A stretch of DNA of 64,000 nucleotides from NCBI RefSeq assembly GCF_041765605.1, contig NZ_CP168900.1:2682001-2746000 (forward strand), written 5' to 3'. Positions 30,180-41,592 of this stretch are shown here, in pieces. Source of the DNA: Listeria monocytogenes (GTDB lineage: Bacteria; Bacillota; Bacilli; Lactobacillales; Listeriaceae). Under the pieces are notes generated by a model. The model saw only the letters and a list, made by a program, of their open reading frames with translations. It ran no database searches and was not told the origin of the DNA. How positions within the stretch are numbered: the first letter of the stretch is position 1; each line of letters starts with the position of its first letter. The translations under genes and the position numbers were made by a program.

Positions 30180-30977
30180 TCAACTCCGCAACCAAAATAA
30201 TAATCCACTTAATACTGCTAAAGAAATTAACAAGAAAGTATCGGCGAATCGCCAGCGTAGTATACGGAATCTCGTTCTCCCTTTACCACCACGATAACCG
30301 CGAGCTTCCATTGCAATCGCTAAATCTTCCGCACGTTTAAACGCACTAATAAAAAGTGGCACGAGCAGCGGAATAATCGCTTTAATTCGATCACTCCATT
30401 TTCCACTCGTAAATTCAACGCCACGAGCTTTTTGCGCTTTTAAAATTTTCTCCGTTTCATCCATCAATGTTGGAATAAATCGTAAAGAAATACTCAGCAT
30501 CAAAGCAAGTTCATGTACTGGTAAATGCACTAAACGAAACGGCGCTAAAATTTTCTCCAGGCCGTCTGTTAGTTCAATCGGGCTTGTCGTTAATGTTAAA
30601 AGTGTTGTCATAAAAATAATGAGAACAAAGCGACAAAACATCATCGCCCCATTTGTCAGTCCGAGTGTCGTTATTTGTAAAAGTCCTAAATCGACTAAAA
30701 CTGTCCCGCCTTTTGTAAAAAAGACTTGCAGTAATAGCGTAATTAAAATAAGCCAGAAAATCGGTTGTAACCCTTTAATAAAAAATAAAAATGGCACTTT
30801 CGAAGTTAGGACTAAATACAAAACATACGCAAACATAAGCGCATAGGTCAGCCAATTGTTCGCTAAAAAGACAATCGCGATAAACGCCATAACAGCAGTG
30901 ATTTTCGCACGTGGGTCAATTCGATGCAACCAAGAGTTTCCCGGAATATAACGTCCGAGAATCATTTTATCCATCAT
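30180..30977 (-). CDS. ecfT: ECF transporter transmembrane subunit EcfT
   Basis: 265 residues with about five membrane helices and two coupling helices carrying the ARG motifs KAQKARGVEF and AMEARGYRGG, which bind the two ATPases. N-terminal LGRYIPGNSWLHRIDPRAKI is characteristic. It serves as the shared membrane scaffold for substrate-binding S components encoded elsewhere. A paralogue (fmnA) lies 20 kb away in the electron transfer locus. Confidence 0.95.
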   Translation of the reverse strand: MMDKMILGRYIPGNSWLHRIDPRAKITAVMAFIAIVFLANNWLTYALMFAYVLYLVLTSKVPFLFFIKGLQPIFWLILITLLLQVFFTKGGTVLVDLGLLQITTLGLTNGAMMFCRFVLIIFMTTLLTLTTSPIELTDGLEKILAPFRLVHLPVHELALMLSISLRFIPTLMDETEKILKAQKARGVEFTSGKWSDRIKAIIPLLVPLFISAFKRAEDLAIAMEARGYRGGKGRTRFRILRWRFADTFLLISLAVLSGLLFWLRS

Positions 30978-30979
30978 AA

Positions 30980-31846
30980 TTATGCCCCGCCCTTCGCTAA
31001 ATAAGGCGCCATTTCAGTTGTTAATTCATCAATGGTTAAACAAGTTTTTGTTAATTTTACATCAAATTTGCGTTCAAAAAGCCCTTGGAATCTCACCACA
31101 TCTGGTACAGATAACCCAAGATCAACCAGTTCGTCTGGCTTCGCGAAAATTTCACGTGGCGTACCGATTTGTAGAACCGTCCCAGCTTTCATCAAGACAA
31201 TCTTTTCCGCATAACGAGCAGCATCTTCCATACTATGTGTTACAAGGACCGTCGTGAGTCCTTTTTCTTTATGAAGATTGTAGAACATTTCCATGATTTC
31301 CTCGCGGCCATGAGGATCTAGTCCCGCTGTTGGCTCGTCTAGCACAAGTACTTCTGGGTCCATCGCCAAAACGCCTGCAATCGCAACCCGGCGCATTTGC
31401 CCACCAGAAAGTTCAAACGGCGAACGTGACAAAATTTCCTCGGTCAGTCCCACTTCATAAATCACTTTTTTAGCGCGCAGTTTCGCATCTTCCTCGGAAA
31501 CTCCAAAGTTCATCGGTCCAAAACAAATATCCTTTTCGACCGTTTCTTCAAAAAGTTGTGCTTCTGGAAATTGGAACACAATCCCGACTTTTTTACGTAA
31601 ATCGCGTAGTTTCTTTTGCTTTACGCCCGCAATGATTTCCCGATCCCCAACTGTAATTTTACCTTCTGTTGGCATTAAAAGAGCGTTCAAGTGTTGCAGC
31701 AAAGTTGATTTCCCTGAGCCAGTATGTCCAATAATTGCAGAATAGCTACCAGAATCAAAAGAAACATTCACATCAAGTAATGCTCGCTTTTCAAACGGGC
31801 TATTTTTTTGATAACAATAACCTAGTTGTTCGAGTTTAATTTCCAT
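30980..31846 (-). CDS. ecfA2: ECF transporter ATPase EcfA2
   Basis: 288 residues. Walker [11 protein letters not shown]-loop FQFPEAQ, signature LSGGQMRR, Walker B VLVLDEPT. It pairs with EcfA1 and EcfT in group II vitamin uptake transporters. Its start overlaps the ecfA1 3' end by 25 bases, consistent with coupled synthesis of the heterodimer. Confidence 0.95.
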   Translation of the reverse strand: MEIKLEQLGYCYQKNSPFEKRALLDVNVSFDSGSYSAIIGHTGSGKSTLLQHLNALLMPTEGKITVGDREIIAGVKQKKLRDLRKKVGIVFQFPEAQLFEETVEKDICFGPMNFGVSEEDAKLRAKKVIYEVGLTEEILSRSPFELSGGQMRRVAIAGVLAMDPEVLVLDEPTAGLDPHGREEIMEMFYNLHKEKGLTTVLVTHSMEDAARYAEKIVLMKAGTVLQIGTPREIFAKPDELVDLGLSVPDVVRFQGLFERKFDVKLTKTCLTIDELTTEMAPYLAKGGA

Positions 31847-32661
31847 AATTGATCTAGTAATGCTCCTTCCGATAGCACGGTGCTTCCAGTTTCAAAGCCG
31901 CCTGCAACTAATTTTTCTTGTAATTCAATAATAAATGGAACACCTAAGCCAATTTCGCGCATTGCATCTGCTTGCTCGAAAATTTCTTGCGGTGTGCCTT
32001 CACTGTGCACTTCTCCGTTATTCATGACAATTACTCGGTCCGCAAAAAGAACTTCATCCAAATCATGTGTAATCGAAATAACGGTAATGTCTTCTTGTTC
32101 ACGCATAATCCGAATAGTTTCCATTACTTCGGCGCGTCCTCTTGGATCAAGCATAGAAGTTGCTTCGTCCAAAATAATGACATCTGGTTGCAGCGCCAAA
32201 ACACCAGCAATCGCTACCCGTTGTTTTTGCCCACCAGAAAGTCTAGCTGGTTCATGTAGTGCATAACTTTGCATACCAACCTCATTCAAAGCTGACTCGA
32301 CGCGTTCCACCATTGTATCGTGAGGAACCCCGTGATTCTCAAGTCCGAACGCGACATCGTCTTGCACTGTAGCTCCAACAAATTGGTTATCTGGATTTTG
32401 AAAAACCATTCCTACTTGTCGTCTAATGTCCCATATATTTTTTTCAGACAAAACAAAGTGTCCGATTTTGATTAAACCATCTTCTGGAAAAAGCAATCCG
32501 TTGAGTAATTTCGCAATGGTAGATTTACCTGAACCATTATGACCAACAAGTGCAACCCATTCCCCTTTTTGAGCAGAAATAGATACATCTTTCACTGCAT
32601 ATTTTTCCGTATCCTCATATTTATAAAAAACGTGCTCTAATCTCACAAAACTTTCTGCCAC
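31822..32661 (-). CDS. ecfA1: ECF transporter ATPase EcfA1
   Basis: About 279 residues from a GTG at 32661 ([20 protein letters not shown]), which has GAGGTG upstream; the longer ORF from 32724 covers the promoter. Walker [11 protein letters not shown]-loop FQNPDNQ, signature LSGGQKQR, Walker B VIILDEAT. First gene of the ECF operon. Confidence 0.95.
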   Translation of the reverse strand: MAESFVRLEHVFYKYEDTEKYAVKDVSISAQKGEWVALVGHNGSGKSTIAKLLNGLLFPEDGLIKIGHFVLSEKNIWDIRRQVGMVFQNPDNQFVGATVQDDVAFGLENHGVPHDTMVERVESALNEVGMQSYALHEPARLSGGQKQRVAIAGVLALQPDVIILDEATSMLDPRGRAEVMETIRIMREQEDITVISITHDLDEVLFADRVIVMNNGEVHSEGTPQEIFEQADAMREIGLGVPFIIELQEKLVAGGFETGSTVLSEGALLDQLWKLNSNN

Positions 32662-32695
32662 GCTTAACACCTCACTTTTTGACCATTCATTGTTT

Positions 32696-32724
32696 ATTAT
32701 AGTATAAACATCCATCCGGCGCAA
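32696..32724 (-). promoter_or_regulatory. ecfA1 operon promoter
   Basis: TTGCGC (32724-32719), 17-base spacer, TATAAT (32701-32696) on the minus strand, 35 bases before the GTG start of ecfA1. Confidence 0.65.
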
Positions 32725-32791
32725 AATTTCCTTTTTGCTTGTTTTGGTTTAATGCCAAAGGGAATATATTAACGTTAAGGATGTGATAACT

Positions 32792-33454
32792 ATGTTAGCA
32801 GATTTTATTTTACGGCTTGTTGTTGCGGGTCTCCTTGGAGCAGTTATTGGACTTGACCGAGAAATCAGGGCGAAAGAAGCTGGATTCCGGACACATTTTC
32901 TCGTTTCTCTTGGTAGTGCGCTAATTATGATTGTTTCTCAGTATGGTTTTTCCGAAATTGCCACCATACAAAATGTATCGTTTGACCCAAGTCGTGTCGC
33001 TGCCCAAGTGGTAAGCGGGATTGGCTTTATTGGTGCGGGTACGATTATTATTCAAAAGAAATTTGTCCGCGGTCTAACAACAGCAGCTGGACTTTGGGCC
33101 ACAGCTGGCATTGGTCTTGCTATTGGTGCAGGTATGTATTGGGTTGGTATCGCCGCGACTTTACTTACATTAATTGGTTTAGAATTCTTGAGTATCGTTT
33201 TCAAATCATTCGCCTTTCACACGACAGCAATTATTTATTCAACCGACAAACAAGAAAATCTAGTGAAGGTTACAGACAAAATCCAACAAAACAAACAACA
33301 AATCGTTTCGTACTCAAGTGAAAAAGAAATTATCGGAGAAAGTCTTTTTATCCGCGTGAATATTGTTGTAAAAACAAAGAATAAGAACGAAGAATATGAA
33401 CTATTTCACTTTATCCAAACACTTCCCAATGTAACCGTTGAAAAAATGGAATAA
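32792..33454 (+). CDS. MgtC/SapB-family membrane protein
   Basis: About 220 residues from the ATG at 32792; a GTG 9 bases earlier overlaps the AAGGA site. Four to five N-terminal membrane helices with the MgtC motifs GLLGAVIGLDREIRAKEAGF, RTHFLVSLGSALIM, and GLTTAAGLWATAGIGLAIGA, then a C-terminal soluble domain (residues about 150-220). Family members affect Mg homeostasis or envelope physiology; the exact role in Listeria is not known to me. Its product corresponds by order to lmo2602. Confidence 0.85.
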   Translation: MLADFILRLVVAGLLGAVIGLDREIRAKEAGFRTHFLVSLGSALIMIVSQYGFSEIATIQNVSFDPSRVAAQVVSGIGFIGAGTIIIQKKFVRGLTTAAGLWATAGIGLAIGAGMYWVGIAATLLTLIGLEFLSIVFKSFAFHTTAIIYSTDKQENLVKVTDKIQQNKQQIVSYSSEKEIIGESLFIRVNIVVKTKNKNEEYELFHFIQTLPNVTVEKME

Positions 33455-33572
33455 ACAAAGGATTTCTGGTATTTTCACCCCTATTTTGTTCACATAATAT
33501 CCATTTACTTCCAGCTTCCCATTTTGCTATAATTCACCCGTCACCATAAATAGAATAGAGAGAAGGGATGAA

Positions 33573-34463
33573 ATGAAAAACTTTGTAACCTCAGAGCGCT
33601 CGATTTTTGAAATGGATAAATCAGCGGAACCTGCGATTACAGTGAAAGATGGCTCTGTAGTAAAAATAAAAACAAAAGACTACTTCAATGGCCAAATTAA
33701 GAAAGAACAGCTTCACTACGGGGAACTAGATTGGAAGCAATTTTCACCAACTACCGGGCCGATTTATATCGAAGAAGCCAAACCCGGCGACTTATTAGCA
33801 ATAACCATTGAAAAAATCGAACTCCTAGGGACGGAGGTCTTTTTGCTAAATGGACCAAACATTGGCATAACTGATGAATTACTAACAAGTAACGCTACTC
33901 GTTGTTACAAAGTCAAAGATAACCAAATTATCTATTCAGATGACATTCATATTCCAATAACTAAAACCATTGGCCTGCTAAGAACAGAGGGGCTCTTCAG
34001 CTCTAAATCACCAACGAAAAACGGTGGCCTACTTGATGCTTCCGAAATCACAGAGGGCGCAACTATCTTTTTACCTGTTGAAAAGTATGGTGCTTCACTT
34101 CATATCGGGAACGTCCGAGCTACAGCCGGTTTTGGACAAATTACTGCAACTAGTGCGGAGGCGCCTGCCGAAGTAACTGTACGATTGCAAATTCTTAAAA
34201 ACCGTAAAGCTCCAACGCCGACTATCATTCATAATCACCATCTAATTTGTTTAGCTTCGGATATAACTATTGAAAAAGCAACAAAAAATACGATGAAAAA
34301 TATGATTACTTTGCTCACTGAATCGGACAAAATGACTAATGAAGACGCGATGTTTTTAATTTCTCTGCAAGCCGAATTTCAAGTTTGTAAGCTCTGTAAA
34401 CCTAATATTACTACAAGCATCAAATTGCCATTGGATTATTTTCCAGAAATGCCGTTTTTATAA
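33573..34463 (+). CDS. Acetamidase/formamidase family protein
   Basis: 296 residues, cytoplasmic. GPIYIEEAKPGDLLAITIEK, TEGLFSSKSPTKNGG and HIGNVRATAGFGQITATSAE, with the following EVTVRLQILK, match the FmdA/AmdA fold, which hydrolyses short amides. The substrate is not predictable. It is a single gene with its own ribosome site (GAGAGAAGGG) and a terminator after it. Confidence 0.85.
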   Translation: MKNFVTSERSIFEMDKSAEPAITVKDGSVVKIKTKDYFNGQIKKEQLHYGELDWKQFSPTTGPIYIEEAKPGDLLAITIEKIELLGTEVFLLNGPNIGITDELLTSNATRCYKVKDNQIIYSDDIHIPITKTIGLLRTEGLFSSKSPTKNGGLLDASEITEGATIFLPVEKYGASLHIGNVRATAGFGQITATSAEAPAEVTVRLQILKNRKAPTPTIIHNHHLICLASDITIEKATKNTMKNMITLLTESDKMTNEDAMFLISLQAEFQVCKLCKPNITTSIKLPLDYFPEMPFL

Positions 34464-34497
34464 CAAAAGAACCTCCGCCAGAGTGGGGGTTCTTTTA
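34464..34497. terminator. Bidirectional terminator
   Basis: AAAAGAACCTCC and GGGGGTTCTTTT form a stem between the convergent acetamidase-like gene (+) and the winged-helix gene (-), with T or A runs on both sides. Confidence 0.85.
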
Positions 34498-35589
34498 TAT
34501 CTGTTCGAAAATGCAACCTTGATAATCTTTACGTAGGAATCTAGCTAATTTTATCGCTTCTACTTCTACTAATTTTTGACTTTTTTTAGTTAGTTTTTTA
34601 CTTAGATAGAAATTGAAAACTATTTTGTCGCCGGAAACTTTATATCTCCATGTTCCAAAAAACTGACCATTTATGATTAATACAGCTTCAATTTGCCCTG
34701 CGATACGCCAAATAAGACTTGTTTCTTTTTCGCTCGCAAGCCAGTTCTTTTTCGCGTAACTGACGAAAAGCGGATCGAACTTCCCTAGGAGCAACGGCGA
34801 ATCCATTTCCACCTCTTCTTGAGTTTCTGTTTTACTATAATAGTTCTTGCCATCTTCACCGATATAGCAGATATAGTTTTCCAGTAACTTTTCTAAGGTT
34901 TCCTGAAAGTCACTATTTCGCAAGCCACTCCAATGCTTGAAGTCTTGGATTGTAGCAGGCCCATATGCACTAAAATAACGATCAATCATTGTTTCTAACC
35001 CTGTTCTACTTCGCTTATTAGTTATCCAAGCTTCTTCTGACTCTGACTCAATTTGATTTCTATGGCTATAGAACCTCGTTTTGGGCGTTTCTGGCACACA
35101 AAACAACTTGCCATCAAGTGAGCCTTGAATGAAAACTCCACCCCAGGTCATCAGTTCTTTTGCTTCATCGCCTAGTAGCGCCGCAAAGGACTCTTTAGAC
35201 ACTTTCTCTTCACGTAGGAGCAATTCTTCCATTTGCACTAAAATCTCGTCCAAATCGCGTCCCAGTGAGTCTGCGTGCTTTCTTAACCAATTGTTTTTAT
35301 TCGCATAAACATCATGGACATAAAACCAGTCATCGGGTGTGTACATATGGACCGTCATTCTTTGCCCCCAAATTTTGATTAACCCTTTGTCATCATATGT
35401 CGTTTGCAAGCTTTCTTTAGTTAAGTTATTTACACGATTAAATAAACTAACCTCTCCAAATTGTTGATATTGCGATTGAATGCCAAATAGCGCTCGAGTT
35501 GCATCCTCTGCGCTTGGAAATTTTGATTGTAGTAGTCCGGAATTAAGTAATCTATTTTGAGCTATTTGCGAGTTAGTTAAAGCACGCAT
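34495..35589 (-). CDS. Winged-helix DNA-binding protein (HTH_42/AlkZ-like)
   Basis: About 364 residues from the ATG at 35589 (MRALTNSQIAQNRLLNSGLL), which has GGAGG upstream. ALFGIQSQYQQFGEVSLFNR, KIWGQRMTVHMYTPDDWFYV and LLGKFDPLFVSYAKKNWLAS are typical of the HTH_42/AlkZ superfamily, which includes glycosylases that unhook crosslinked DNA. I see QSQ near residue 48 in the position of the catalytic QxQ/QxD of that family, so glycosylase activity is plausible but unproven. Confidence 0.75.
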   Translation of the reverse strand: MRALTNSQIAQNRLLNSGLLQSKFPSAEDATRALFGIQSQYQQFGEVSLFNRVNNLTKESLQTTYDDKGLIKIWGQRMTVHMYTPDDWFYVHDVYANKNNWLRKHADSLGRDLDEILVQMEELLLREEKVSKESFAALLGDEAKELMTWGGVFIQGSLDGKLFCVPETPKTRFYSHRNQIESESEEAWITNKRSRTGLETMIDRYFSAYGPATIQDFKHWSGLRNSDFQETLEKLLENYICYIGEDGKNYYSKTETQEEVEMDSPLLLGKFDPLFVSYAKKNWLASEKETSLIWRIAGQIEAVLIINGQFFGTWRYKVSGDKIVFNFYLSKKLTKKSQKLVEVEAIKLARFLRKDYQGCIFEQI

Positions 35590-35651
35590 TCTTCGTCCCT
35601 CCACTGGTTATCTTTGGGTTTCACTATAGATGTTTTACCGAATAAAGGCAA

Positions 35652-35686
35652 GAAAAAAAGACCTGCTATACGTAGATAACAGGTCA
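35652..35686 (-). terminator. Terminator of the ribosomal superoperon
   Basis: Minus strand GACCTG (35685-35680), 14-base loop, CAGGTC (35665-35660), then a run of seven T. Downstream of rplQ. Confidence 0.85.
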
Positions 35687-35702
35687 AACAAAAAAAGCCT
35701 GC

Positions 35703-35732
35703 TTCCTAGCCTACGATTAAGTAGACTAGGAA
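35703..35732 (-). other. Stable hairpin between rplQ and the terminator
   Basis: TTCCTAG-x-CTAC and GTAG-x-CTAGGAA form an 11-pair stem with one mismatch and a 6-base loop. Without a T run it is more likely an mRNA 3' stabiliser or processing site than a terminator. The region 35733-35802 shows nothing else. Confidence 0.5.
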
Positions 35733-35802
35733 ACACAGAGCTAGACAAGGAAACACGAAGTCTCCATATCATGACACTCCACTTGCTTTAAACGTTTTAT
35801 TA

Positions 35803-36210
35803 TTAAACTAATTCAATAATAACCATTGGTGCGCCGTCACCGCGACGTGGACCTTTTTTCAAGATACGAGTGTAACCACCTTGACGTTCCGCGTAACGTG
35901 GAGCAACATCATCAAATAGTTTTTGTAGAGCGTATACAGGACGGTTTTTCTTCACAGTAGAACCATCTTTACCTTTAGCATCTACTTGTACTACTTCTAC
36001 AACTTCATGACGGATGAAAGCAGCTGCTTGACGACGAGCGTGCAAGTCTCCTTTTTTCCCAGAAGTGATTAGTTTTTCAACAACTTTACGAATCTCTTTA
36101 GCGCGAGCTTCTGTTGTTTCAATACGTTCAAATACGATTAAATCCGTTGCAAGATCACGTAGTAACGCTTTACGTTGTGAGCTTGTACGACCTAATTTTC
36201 TGTAACCCAT
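35803..36210 (-). CDS. rplQ: 50S ribosomal protein L17
   Basis: 135 residues. [20 protein letters not shown] and [14 protein letters not shown] are diagnostic. Last gene of the alpha operon; lies near the exit of the peptide tunnel. Followed by the hairpin and terminator of the superoperon. Confidence 0.98.
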   Translation of the reverse strand: MGYRKLGRTSSQRKALLRDLATDLIVFERIETTEARAKEIRKVVEKLITSGKKGDLHARRQAAAFIRHEVVEVVQVDAKGKDGSTVKKNRPVYALQKLFDDVAPRYAERQGGYTRILKKGPRRGDGAPMVIIELV

Positions 36211-36226
36211 GGAATTGCCTCCTTTA

Positions 36227-37171
36227 TCAGTTTTCGTTTCTTAGAGATAAGCCAAGGTCAGCCAGTTTTACTTTAACTTCCTCAAGCGATTTACGGCCCA
36301 AGTTACGGACTTTCATTATATCGTCTTCGGATTTGTCAGCAAGTTCCTGTACTGTATTGATTCCAGCGCGTTTCAAACAATTATATGAACGAACAGACAA
36401 GTCTAATTCTTCAATAGTCATTTCAAGCACTTTCTCTTTATGGCTTTCTTCTTTTTCAATCATAATTTCAGCTTTTTGTGCTTCATCTGTTAAGTTAACG
36501 AAGATACTTAAATGCTCAGAAAGAATTTTAGCTCCAAGTGAAACTGCTTCTTCTGGGCTGATACTTCCGTCAGTCAACACATCAAACGTAAGCTTATCAT
36601 AATTAGTTGATTGTCCAACACGTGTATTTTCCACTTGATAGTTCACACGGATAACCGGTGAAAAGATTGAATCGACTGGAAGTACACCAATTGGCATATT
36701 TTCGCGTTTATTTTGATCAGCAGGTGTGTAACCACGACCACGAGTCGCATTTAAACGCACATGAAATTTAGCATTATCACTTAATGTAGCAATGTGTAAG
36801 TCGGGATTTAAAATCTCAACATCGCTGTCATAATTAATGTCAGCTGCAGTCACTACACCAGGACCTTGCATATCGATTTCTAATGTTTTTTCTTCATCAG
36901 AATAGATTTTTAGCGCAAGTTTTTTGATATTTAAAATCATGGTTGTTACATCTTCTACTACACCTTCAATTACAGAAAACTCATGTAAAGCTCCATCAAT
37001 TTGGATAGAGGTTACTGCTGCACCTGGAAGAGAAGATAATAGAATACGACGTAAGGAGTTACCCAAAGTTGTACCATATCCACGCTCAAGTGGCTCTACA
37101 ACAAACTTTCCATACTTGGCATCATCGCTGATCTCAATCGTCTCGATTTTTGGCTTTTCAATTTCGATCAT
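36227..37171 (-). CDS. rpoA: RNA polymerase alpha subunit
   Basis: 314 residues. The N-terminal assembly domain ([20 protein letters not shown]) dimerises and binds beta and beta-prime. The C-terminal domain ([37 protein letters not shown]) contacts UP elements and activators. It lies in the usual place between rpsK and rplQ. Confidence 0.98.
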   Translation of the reverse strand: MIEIEKPKIETIEISDDAKYGKFVVEPLERGYGTTLGNSLRRILLSSLPGAAVTSIQIDGALHEFSVIEGVVEDVTTMILNIKKLALKIYSDEEKTLEIDMQGPGVVTAADINYDSDVEILNPDLHIATLSDNAKFHVRLNATRGRGYTPADQNKRENMPIGVLPVDSIFSPVIRVNYQVENTRVGQSTNYDKLTFDVLTDGSISPEEAVSLGAKILSEHLSIFVNLTDEAQKAEIMIEKEESHKEKVLEMTIEELDLSVRSYNCLKRAGINTVQELADKSEDDIMKVRNLGRKSLEEVKVKLADLGLSLRNEN

Positions 37172-37280
37172 TCAAATTTACCCTCCTTCAAAACGTCTAG
37201 AATATCAGTCTTTATGTCAAACTCTCTGCCTTGATAGTTAAGACAGTAAAAATCTACTATTGGCAAAAGAAAACGACCAC

Positions 37281-37670
<390 letters not shown>

Positions 37671-37692
37671 TCACTAACTACCTCCTTTACTA

Positions 37693-38058
37693 TTATTTCT
37701 TTTTGCCTGCTACTGTTTTGGACGGGCCTTTACGAGTACGGGCATTATTTTTTGTATTTTGTCCGCGAACTGGAAGTCCACGACGGTGACGCATGCCACG
37801 GTAAGAACCGATTTCGATTAGACGTTTAATGTTTAAGTTTACTTCACGACGAAGGTCACCTTCAACTTTAATACGGTCTAAGATTTCACGGATTTTACCA
37901 AGCTCTTCTTCAGTTAAATCACGAGTACGAGTATCTTCAGAAACGCCAGCTTCAGCAAGAACTTCTTTAGCTGTTTGTTTACCGATACCATAAATGTAAG
38001 TCAGGGAAATAACAATACGTTTTTCACGTGGAACGTCCACACCTGCAATACGTGCCAT
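37693..38058 (-). CDS. rpsM: 30S ribosomal protein S13
   Basis: 121 residues: [54 protein letters not shown]. Head protein that touches L5 in the intersubunit bridge. Standard neighbour of rpmJ and rpsK. Confidence 0.98.
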
Positions 38059-38076
38059 TTACTTAAGCACCTCCTC

Positions 38077-38208
<132 letters not shown>

Positions 38209-38293
38209 TTATTAGAGAAAATGTCTCTATAAACCGATAATTTCTAAGCTGGTTAAACCAGACCGGTATATAAATTCAATTTCGGAGTGCAAA

Positions 38294-38512
38294 TTATTTA
38301 AAACGATAAGTAATTCTTCCGCGTGTCAGGTCGTATGGAGAAAGCTCTACTGTCACTTTATCTCCAGGTAAAATACGAATGTAATGCATGCGGATTTTAC
38401 CAGAAACAGTTGCCAGTACTTTATGACCATTTTCGAGTTCAACATTGAACATCGCGTTTGGTAGAGTTTCTTGTACTACGCCTTCTACTTCAATAACATC
38501 TTCCTTTGCCAT
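38294..38512 (-). CDS. infA: Translation initiation factor IF-1
   Basis: 72 residues, S1/OB fold: [60 protein letters not shown]. Occupies the A site during initiation. There is no map gene between adk and infA, unlike in Bacillus. Confidence 0.98.
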   Translation of the reverse strand: MAKEDVIEVEGVVQETLPNAMFNVELENGHKVLATVSGKIRMHYIRILPGDKVTVELSPYDLTRGRITYRFK

Positions 38513-38898
38513 ATGTTTGCTACCTCCTTCTTGTATTCTTGGATTTGTTCCTGATGCAGGCCTAATCCTTTCAGTGTAACTATTTCTCTTACATGAAAAA
38601 AACGTAAAACATGCAAAAATGGATGCACTTCATTAAAAGGCAACACATTTCGCCAGCTTTTCAGACAACCTGTAAAAGTGAAATCCGTAAAAACCAGAAG
38701 AACTGTCACTCGCAAAAGCATTGCGGCTGAACAGATCAAGGTAGAACATATACGTCATTCGGATGATCTTCAAACGGTTCTCTCGTTCATCATGATTTGC
38801 TTAGATGCCTTTAATTCCACTGCCAATTATCCATTATACTACAAACTAATCTAATTTGCACGCATTGATTTTGGCAGTGATTCAGCACAGCTTACTCC
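38513..38898 (-). promoter_or_regulatory. adk-infA intergenic region with promoter and inverted repeat
   Basis: About 386 bases with no convincing gene. TATAAT on the minus strand (38838-38833) is a likely -10 for infA onward, with a weak -35. It is flanked by a perfect 9-bp inverted repeat, CACTGCCAA (38818-38826) and TTGGCAGTG (38871-38879). The leader to infA is about 310 bases; an ORF in it (38485-38739) looks spurious. Confidence 0.5.
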
Positions 38899-39558
<660 letters not shown>

Positions 39559-39605
39559 TTATTACGCGCTAGCTCCTGCTAGGAATCCCTAACAAGAACT
39601 GCGTG

Positions 39606-40901
39606 TTATTTGATAAATCCCCGATAGTTCCTTTTTACAAGTTGTCCTTCGAGTTGTTTCGTAGTATCTAATGCTACCCCGATAACAATTAGTAGGCTTG
39701 TACCACCAACGGCAAGTGACTGCGGTAAACTAAACACAGTAGTACCGATAGTTGGAAGTATAGCAACCGCTGAAAGGAAAATTGCACCAACAAATGTTAG
39801 ACGGTAAAGTACCGATGTAAGATAAGCTTGTGTTTCCCGACCAGGACGTTTACTAGGAATATACCCACCTTGCTTTTTCAAGTTGTCTGCAACTTTCTCA
39901 GGGTTCACTTGAATGAAAGCATAGAAATAAGTGAAAGCAACAATTAGTGCAACATATAAAATCATACCAATTGGTTTTGTGTAATCAAACACGTCTTTCA
40001 ATACTTTTACAACATCGTTACTTTGATCAAAGAAAGTAAGGATAGTTTGTGGTGTAATAATAAATGCACTTGCAAAGATAACTGGGATAACTCCGGCAGA
40101 GTTAAGTTTTAACGGCAAGTGCGTTGCTTGCGCGCCCGATTGTTTTGCTCCTGCTACACGTTTAGAGTATTGAATTGGAATTTTACGTAGTGCTTGTTGG
40201 AAGAAGATTACAGCTACAACAATAGCTAAAATCGCAACCCCTACACCAACTAATGTCAGAACATGTAGGAAAAGTTGATCACCAGCGTTTTCAATTTGCG
40301 ATACATATAATTGACGTACTCCATCAGGAATACGAGCAACGATACCTGCAAAGATAATGATGGAAACACCATTACCAACGCCTTTAACAGTGATCTGCTC
40401 ACCTAGCCACATTAAGAACATTGTACCAGTAGTCAATACAATAGCGATAATTGCATATCTACCAATGGAAGGTTCAATTACTAAGCCAGCTGAAGACATG
40501 CGGTTAAATCCGTATGCCATACCGAAAGCTTCAATCAAACCAAGTCCGATTGTCATGTATCTAGTAAGTTGATTGAGTTTTTTACGACCCATTTCCCCTT
40601 GCTTAGACCACTCAGTCAATTTAGGAACAACGTCCATTTGAAGTAACTGAACAATAATGGAAGATGTAATGTAAGGCATTACACCCATGGCAAAAATTGA
40701 GAAGTTTTTTAAAGCCCCACCATTAAATGTATTTAAGAACCCCAAAATACCGCCATCCATACTAGATTGTAAAGCTGCTGCGTTAACTCCCGGTACTGGC
40801 ACGAATGTACCAATACGGAAAATAACTAGCATTGCTAATGTGAATAGTATTTTTTTACGGATGTCTGCTACTTTGAAGAAGTTAACTAACGTTTGAAACA
40901 T
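39606..40901 (-). CDS. secY: Protein translocase subunit SecY
   Basis: 431 residues with ten membrane helices. FRIGTFVPVPGVN, the plug-side GGILGFLNTFNGGALKNFSI, and PIGMILYVALIVAFTYFYAF with NPEKVADNLKKQGGYIPSKR PGRETQ are conserved. It forms the Sec channel with SecE and SecG. Its ATG is adjacent to the rplO stop. Confidence 0.98.
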   Translation of the reverse strand: MFQTLVNFFKVADIRKKILFTLAMLVIFRIGTFVPVPGVNAAALQSSMDGGILGFLNTFNGGALKNFSIFAMGVMPYITSSIIVQLLQMDVVPKLTEWSKQGEMGRKKLNQLTRYMTIGLGLIEAFGMAYGFNRMSSAGLVIEPSIGRYAIIAIVLTTGTMFLMWLGEQITVKGVGNGVSIIIFAGIVARIPDGVRQLYVSQIENAGDQLFLHVLTLVGVGVAILAIVVAVIFFQQALRKIPIQYSKRVAGAKQSGAQATHLPLKLNSAGVIPVIFASAFIITPQTILTFFDQSNDVVKVLKDVFDYTKPIGMILYVALIVAFTYFYAFIQVNPEKVADNLKKQGGYIPSKRPGRETQAYLTSVLYRLTFVGAIFLSAVAILPTIGTTVFSLPQSLAVGGTSLLIVIGVALDTTKQLEGQLVKRNYRGFIK

Positions 40902-41341
40902 TAGATCACCTCAGTTTTTCCGCCAGCTGCTTCGATTGCTTCTTTGGCAGCTGCAGAGAATTTGTTCGCTTTCACAGTAAGTTTTTTCTCGATATTTCCA
41001 TTAGATAAAATCTTGATTCCGGATTTTTCGTTACGAATAATTCCAGTTTCAACTAAAAGTTCTGGTGTTACTTCTGTACCATCTTCAAAGCGGTTTAAAA
41101 CATCTAAGTTCACGATAGCAAATTCTTTACGGTTGATATTTGTGAATCCACGTTTTGGAATACGACGGAAAAGTGGAAGTTGTCCACCTTCAAAACCTAA
41201 ACGTACGCCACCACCAGAACGAGCTTTTTGTCCTTTATGACCGCGTCCTGAAGTTTTGCCGTTACCAGAGCCTGTTCCACGACCAACACGATTACGTTCT
41301 TTACGAGAACCTTCTGAAGGCTTAAGTTCATGTAGTTTCAT
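40901..41341 (-). CDS. rplO: 50S ribosomal protein L15
   Basis: 146 residues from the ATG at 41341 ([20 protein letters not shown]), with AGGAGGTG upstream. [20 protein letters not shown] is the conserved glycine-rich arm. Late assembly 50S protein. Confidence 0.98.
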   Translation of the reverse strand: MKLHELKPSEGSRKERNRVGRGTGSGNGKTSGRGHKGQKARSGGGVRLGFEGGQLPLFRRIPKRGFTNINRKEFAIVNLDVLNRFEDGTEVTPELLVETGIIRNEKSGIKILSNGNIEKKLTVKANKFSAAAKEAIEAAGGKTEVI

Positions 41342-41396
41342 GTCAAGCACCTCCTCCTATTTAACAAATTCTATCAATTGCATAATAATTTTAAGC

Positions 41397-41576
41397 TTAA
41401 ACTTCTTTGACGTCCACTAAATGACTTACTTTAGTGATCATCCCACGAATTGCAGGATTATCTTCTTTAACCACTACAGAATTTGTTTTACCAAGACCTA
41501 ATGCTTGAACAGTTTTGCGTTGTGGTTGAGGGCGTCCGATTAAGCTACGTTTTAGAGTAATTTCTAACTTCGCCAT
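41397..41576 (-). CDS. rpmD: 50S ribosomal protein L30
   Basis: 59 residues ([33 protein letters not shown]). Located between rpsE and rplO as expected. GGAGGG precedes the ATG at 41576. Confidence 0.97.
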
Positions 41577-41592
41577 AATGATAATTCCCTCC

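Noticed and set aside
38485-38739. 84-codon ORF between adk and infA, where Bacillus has map and a KOW gene
   Set aside because: The sequence is hydrophobic and irregular, overlaps infA, has no KOW or peptidase pattern and covers the infA leader.
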